Below, piece after piece: positions 60,689 through 64,000 of a stretch of 64,000 nt of DNA. The stretch comes from Gemmatimonadales bacterium. GTDB taxonomy: Bacteria; Gemmatimonadota; Gemmatimonadetes; Gemmatimonadales; GWC2-71-9. Each line of letters opens with the position of its first letter. Position 1 is the first letter of the stretch. The stretch is taken from NCBI GenBank assembly GCA_041390145.1, contig JAWKQM010000006.1:186001-250000 (forward strand). The letters are read 5' to 3'. Position numbers and translations under genes: made by a program. Below the pieces are notes generated by a model that saw only the letters and a list, made by a program, of their open reading frames with translations, made no database searches and was not told the origin of the DNA.

Positions 60689-62935
60689 ATGGCGGCCGAG
60701 GTCGCCGATTGGATCCGATTGATGCTGCCAACCCTCCTGCTCACCGGCATGCTGACGGCTGCGTCAGCTCCTTCACCAGTGACCGCCGGCCCACCCCGCG
60801 ACTCGGTGGATCTCGCCGCCATCGCCGCGCTCATCGACCGCGTCCTCCCAGGCCGCGCACAGGACTTCACGCTCACGGTGATTCCCGACAGCGCCGGCCT
60901 CGACGTTTTCGAGGTGGATCAGGACGGCAGCCGCATCGTCCTCCGTGGCTCCTCGGGCGTGGCGCTCGCCTCGGCGCTCAACTGGTACCTTGAGGATGTC
61001 GCCGGTGTGAGCGTGTCACTCCCCCTGCAACCGGTCTACCTTCACACGCTGCCCGCCGTCTCGGCCAAGGCGCGGCACACCACTCGCTACCGCATCCGCT
61101 ACTTCTTCAACTACTGCACCTTTTCCTACTCCATGGCGTGGTGGGACTGGGCCGACTGGCAGCGGATGATCGACTGGATGGCACTCAAGGGGGTCAACGC
61201 GCCCCTGGCAGTGACAGGGCAGGAGGCGGTGTGGCGGGAGGTGCTGCAGGAGTTTGGGTTCAGCCGTGAGCAGGTGGGGCAGTTTCTCGTGGGGCCCGCG
61301 TACCTCCCCTGGGGATGGATGGGGAACATCGACGGCCTGGGCGGGCCGCTGCCGGACTCCTGGATTGACAGTCACATCACCCTCGAGCGGCAGATCCTCG
61401 CGCGCGAACGCGCGCTGGGCATGACGCCGGTGCTCCAGGGGTTCACCGGACATGTGCCGGAGTCCATTACCCAGATTTATCCCGCCGCCACGATCCACCA
61501 GACCGGCGACTGGTCGGCGGGCTTCAGCGGCACCTGGTTCCTCGATCCGACCGACTCGCTTTTCCAGCGCTTCGGCCGGCGCTTCGTCGAGACGCAGACC
61601 GCGCTCTATGGGACCGATCACCTGTATGCCGCCGATCCCTTCAACGAAATCGATCCTCCGTCGGACGATTCGACCTTCCTGGCGGGGATGGGGAAGGCCA
61701 TTTACGGCGCCATGCACGGAGCGGATCCCGAGGCGACGTGGGTCCTGCAGGGGTGGTTCCTCTACTACCAGGCGAAGTTCTGGCGCGCCCCACAGGCGCG
61801 CGCCATGTTGGGCGCGGTGCCGAACGACCGCATGGTGGTGCTGGATCTCTGGGGCGACCGCTACCCGGTCTGGAAGGCCCGCGAGGGGTTCTACGGCAAG
61901 CCGTGGGTCTGGAACGTCCTGTACAACTTCGGCGGCAAGGTCAGCATGAACGGCGACCTCCCGAAGATTGCCGCCAACCTCGACAGCGTTCTCCGCAGTC
62001 CGGACAAGGGGAACCTCGTCGGCCTCGGCATGACGATGGAGGGACTCGGCACCAACCCGATCGTGCCCGATTTCGTGATGGGCCAGACCTGGCTCGACAG
62101 CGTGCCGCCGGTGGAATCCTGGACCAAGGACTATATCGCGCGGCGCTATGGCGCCCCCGACCCTCATGCGTGGCACGCCTGGCAGCTGCTCCTTGCCACC
62201 GCGTATCGCTCAGGCGCGCAGACCGGCAACTTCCTCGCCGAGCGCCCGCAATTCTACGAGAAGGGCACCCGGTACCGGTCGGAGCCGGTGCCGCCCTATG
62301 ACCCGCGGATCCTGGCCGCGGCGCTCGATTCGCTGCTCGCCGCCGCGCCGGCCCTCGGCGCCAACGACGCGTACCGCTACGACGTGGTGAACCTGGCCCG
62401 CCAGGTCCTGGGAGAACTGGGACTGCCGCTGATCAATGCGGTCCAGGCCGCCTACGACCGGAAGGACCAGGCCGCGCTGCATGCGGCGGAGCAGCGTGTC
62501 GTTGACCTGCTCCAGGACCTGAACACCCTCGCCGGCACCCGCCGCGAGTTCCTGCTGGGCGTCTGGCTGGCGGATGCGCGGCGGTGGGGAACGACCGCCG
62601 ACGAGCGGCGGCTGTACGAGTATAACGCGCGGAACATCATCACCCTCTGGGGCAGCAAGTGCACCGAGGGCCAGAATGACGACCTGAACCTCTACGCGTT
62701 CAAGGAATGGGAGGGGATGTTTACGTCGTACTACCTGCCGCGCTGGGAGGCGTTCTTCAAGCTGCTCAACCACTCCGTCACCACCGGCGTACAGTTCGAC
62801 CGCGCGCCGTTCGCGGCTGAGATGTGCGCGTGGGAGCAGCAGTGGTCACGGGAGACCGGTTCGTTCCCCACGGAGCCGCAGGGCGATGCGGTGGCAACCG
62901 CCCGGCGGCTCGCGGCGAAGTATCACGTGCAGTGA
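60689..62935 (+). CDS. GH89 alpha-N-acetylglucosaminidase
   Basis: A 748-residue exported enzyme related to human NAGLU. It has RIRYFFNYCTFSYSMAWWDW, LKGVNAPLAVTGQEAVW, Glu320 in DPFNEIDPP and Glu451 in TMEGLGTNP, equivalent to the two catalytic Glu of NAGLU (316 and 446). It releases alpha-linked GlcNAc, for example from heparan-type glycans or mucins. ATG 60689 or 60722 may be the start; the second gives a cleaner signal peptide. It lies 12 nt after the lipoprotein gene. Confidence 0.92.
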   Translation: MAAEVADWIRLMLPTLLLTGMLTAASAPSPVTAGPPRDSVDLAAIAALIDRVLPGRAQDFTLTVIPDSAGLDVFEVDQDGSRIVLRGSSGVALASALNWYLEDVAGVSVSLPLQPVYLHTLPAVSAKARHTTRYRIRYFFNYCTFSYSMAWWDWADWQRMIDWMALKGVNAPLAVTGQEAVWREVLQEFGFSREQVGQFLVGPAYLPWGWMGNIDGLGGPLPDSWIDSHITLERQILARERALGMTPVLQGFTGHVPESITQIYPAATIHQTGDWSAGFSGTWFLDPTDSLFQRFGRRFVETQTALYGTDHLYAADPFNEIDPPSDDSTFLAGMGKAIYGAMHGADPEATWVLQGWFLYYQAKFWRAPQARAMLGAVPNDRMVVLDLWGDRYPVWKAREGFYGKPWVWNVLYNFGGKVSMNGDLPKIAANLDSVLRSPDKGNLVGLGMTMEGLGTNPIVPDFVMGQTWLDSVPPVESWTKDYIARRYGAPDPHAWHAWQLLLATAYRSGAQTGNFLAERPQFYEKGTRYRSEPVPPYDPRILAAALDSLLAAAPALGANDAYRYDVVNLARQVLGELGLPLINAVQAAYDRKDQAALHAAEQRVVDLLQDLNTLAGTRREFLLGVWLADARRWGTTADERRLYEYNARNIITLWGSKCTEGQNDDLNLYAFKEWEGMFTSYYLPRWEAFFKLLNHSVTTGVQFDRAPFAAEMCAWEQQWSRETGSFPTEPQGDAVATARRLAAKYHVQ

Positions 62936-62948
62936 GACGGCAGGCCGG

Positions 62949-63182
62949 TCAGGCGAACCACCCCTCGACCTTCGATCGGGTCGGCACGCCGCCGGCATGC
63001 ACCACCTGCCCGTCCAGCACGACCCCAGGAGTGGACATGATCCCGTAGGACATGATGTCCTTCATGTCCTCGACCTTGGTCAGGGTGAATTCGACCCCTT
63101 TCGCCCGGGCGACGGTCTCGATCAACCCCGCGGTCGACTTGCAATTGGAACAGCCCGAGCCGAGTACCTTGATGTCGATCAT
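62949..63182 (-). CDS. Thioredoxin-like small disulphide protein (CSNC)
   Basis: A 77-residue protein of the TM0996/MTH895-type thioredoxin family. It begins MIDIKVLGSGCSNCKS with Cys11 and Cys14 as redox pair and has the cis-Pro segment STPGVVLDG. Such small thioredoxins are often encoded next to UPF0718/YraQ-like permeases, as here, 16 nt downstream of the permease gene. Its physiological partner is unknown. Confidence 0.88.
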   Translation of the reverse strand: MIDIKVLGSGCSNCKSTAGLIETVARAKGVEFTLTKVEDMKDIMSYGIMSTPGVVLDGQVVHAGGVPTRSKVEGWFA

Positions 63183-63198
63183 GGTGTCATGCCTTGGA

Positions 63199-64000
63199 TC
63201 AGGTGAACAGAACGTTGAAGAGGAACCCGACGGCCAGGATACCCACCCCCACGACCCCCAGAAAAACCGCCAGCAGCTTTGGGGTCAGCACCTTCCGCAG
63301 GATGATCGTCTCGGGGAGGGAGAGGGCAATTACCGACATCATGAAGGCCAGCACCGTCCCCAGCGCCGCGCCCTTCCCAAGCAGCGCCTCGACGACCGGA
63401 ATGATGCCGGCGGCGTTGGAGTACATCGGGATGCCCACCAGGACCGCGGCCGGTACGGACCACCAGGAATCCTTCCCCATGATGGTCGCCAGGAGTTCCG
63501 CCGGCGCGAAGCCGTGAATGAAGGCGCCGACGGCGATTCCAGCGATCATCCACATCCACACCCGCCCGACGATCTCCCGGACGGCGGTCACGCCCTCCTT
63601 CAACCGGTCGACGAAGGTCAGGGCGCCCGACGTTATGACGGCATCGGTCGCGCGTACCTCGCGGACCCATGATTCGAGCCAGCCCTCCAGGTGCAGTCGC
63701 CCGATGACCCAACCGGCGACGATGGCAACGCCAAGTCCGAAGCCGAGGTACGCGACCGCGACTTTCCACCCCAGCAGGGCAAACAGCAGCCCCAGCGCCA
63801 CCTCGTTGATCATCGGGGCCGCAATCAGGAACGAGAACGTCACCCCGAGCGGGACACCCGCGGATACGAACCCGACGAAGAGCGGGACGGCAGAGCAGGA
63901 GCAGAACGGGGTGAAGATCCCGAGTCCCGCCGCCGCCACGTTGCCGGCACCCTCGCTCCTGCCGGAGAGCAGGGCGCGTGTCCGTTCGGGAGAGAAATAG
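63199..64000 (-). CDS. UPF0718/ArsP-like permease, 5' truncated by window end
   Basis: The frame is open to the window edge; 266 residues and the stop are present. The visible N-terminal part reads YFSPERTRALL, followed by FTPFCSCSAVPLFVGFVSAGVPLG, SFLIAAPMINEVAL and GIPMYSNAAGIIPV, typical of the family with a membrane Cys pair. ArsP members export organoarsenicals; for this gene the substrate is unknown. It shares an operon with the CSNC thioredoxin. Confidence 0.86.
   Translation of the reverse strand, partial: YFSPERTRALLSGRSEGAGNVAAAGLGIFTPFCSCSAVPLFVGFVSAGVPLGVTFSFLIAAPMINEVALGLLFALLGWKVAVAYLGFGLGVAIVAGWVIGRLHLEGWLESWVREVRATDAVITSGALTFVDRLKEGVTAVREIVGRVWMWMIAGIAVGAFIHGFAPAELLATIMGKDSWWSVPAAVLVGIPMYSNAAGIIPVVEALLGKGAALGTVLAFMMSVIALSLPETIILRKVLTPKLLAVFLGVVGVGILAVGFLFNVLFT

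Noticed and set aside
62949..63182. A selenoprotein candidate in the thioredoxin-like gene
   Set aside because: Its redox motif is CSNC with normal cysteine codons and no in-frame TGA.

Overview
This 64 kb window is a chromosomal segment of a very GC-rich diderm bacterium, with third codon positions almost all G or C. The best guess is Gemmatimonadota. The evidence is the mix of outer-membrane and LPS functions (LptE-like lipoprotein, heptose-1-phosphate adenylyltransferase, LpxH-like phosphoesterase, several beta-barrel proteins), bacillithiol synthesis (BshA), a GlmU-like left-handed beta-helix sugar nucleotidyltransferase of the type common in the FCB group, GatCAB, and many small secreted or lipoprotein hypotheticals. 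I could run no search, so the phylum is an inference.

Layout. Bases 1-9767 hold the end of a BatE-like gene, an overlapping housekeeping operon (mutL-miaA-bshA-uppP-birA), coaX with a UbiA-family prenyltransferase, small membrane proteins and lipoproteins, and an NlpC/P60 enzyme fused to an outer-membrane-like domain. Bases 9812-14525 carry a secreted Met/His-rich protein, groES-groEL behind two CIRCE operators, and two secreted proteins. From 14584 to 19485 a minus-strand operon encodes a Roadblock protein, a mannose-1-phosphate guanylyltransferase, a GlmU-like protein, a YycJ-like hydrolase and a GT39-type glycosyltransferase. Bases 19602-27993 run lipoprotein-serS-sensor kinase-pcrA-gatC-gatA-gatB. 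Bases 28008-33153 contain a three-gene minus operon with a secreted phospholipase-C-like protein, murA (Asp in place of the catalytic Cys), an outer-membrane protein and pgeF.

From 33159 to 43413 lies a transcription, translation and secretion operon: nusA, an L7Ae-like gene, infB, rbfA, truB, ribF, secD, secF, tatD. It has a clear promoter and an intrinsic terminator in its leader. Then come fhs, ridA and a selenocysteine tRNA (selC), followed by a lipid-kinase-like gene and murI. Bases 47999-56475 contain LpxH-like, thioesterase, HEAT-cyclophilin, LptE-like, antiporter, heptose adenylyltransferase, rph and rdgB genes. The last part has a frameshifted serine hydrolase, a glycan-degradation cluster (GH27, a repeat lipoprotein, GH89) and a thioredoxin-permease pair cut by the window end.

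Recurrent themes: genes are tightly packed with 1-14 nt overlaps (ATGA, GTGA, TGATG). Two genes (truB and the heptose adenylyltransferase) appear to start at a CTG that overlaps the upstream stop. Several genes have a -10 box only 5-6 nt before the start codon, which suggests leaderless mRNAs. Terminator hairpins with perfect 9-11 bp stems recur, and two of them share an identical arm. I saw no prophage, insertion sequence, CRISPR array, rRNA or secondary-metabolite cluster; the sequence otherwise reads as a core chromosome.
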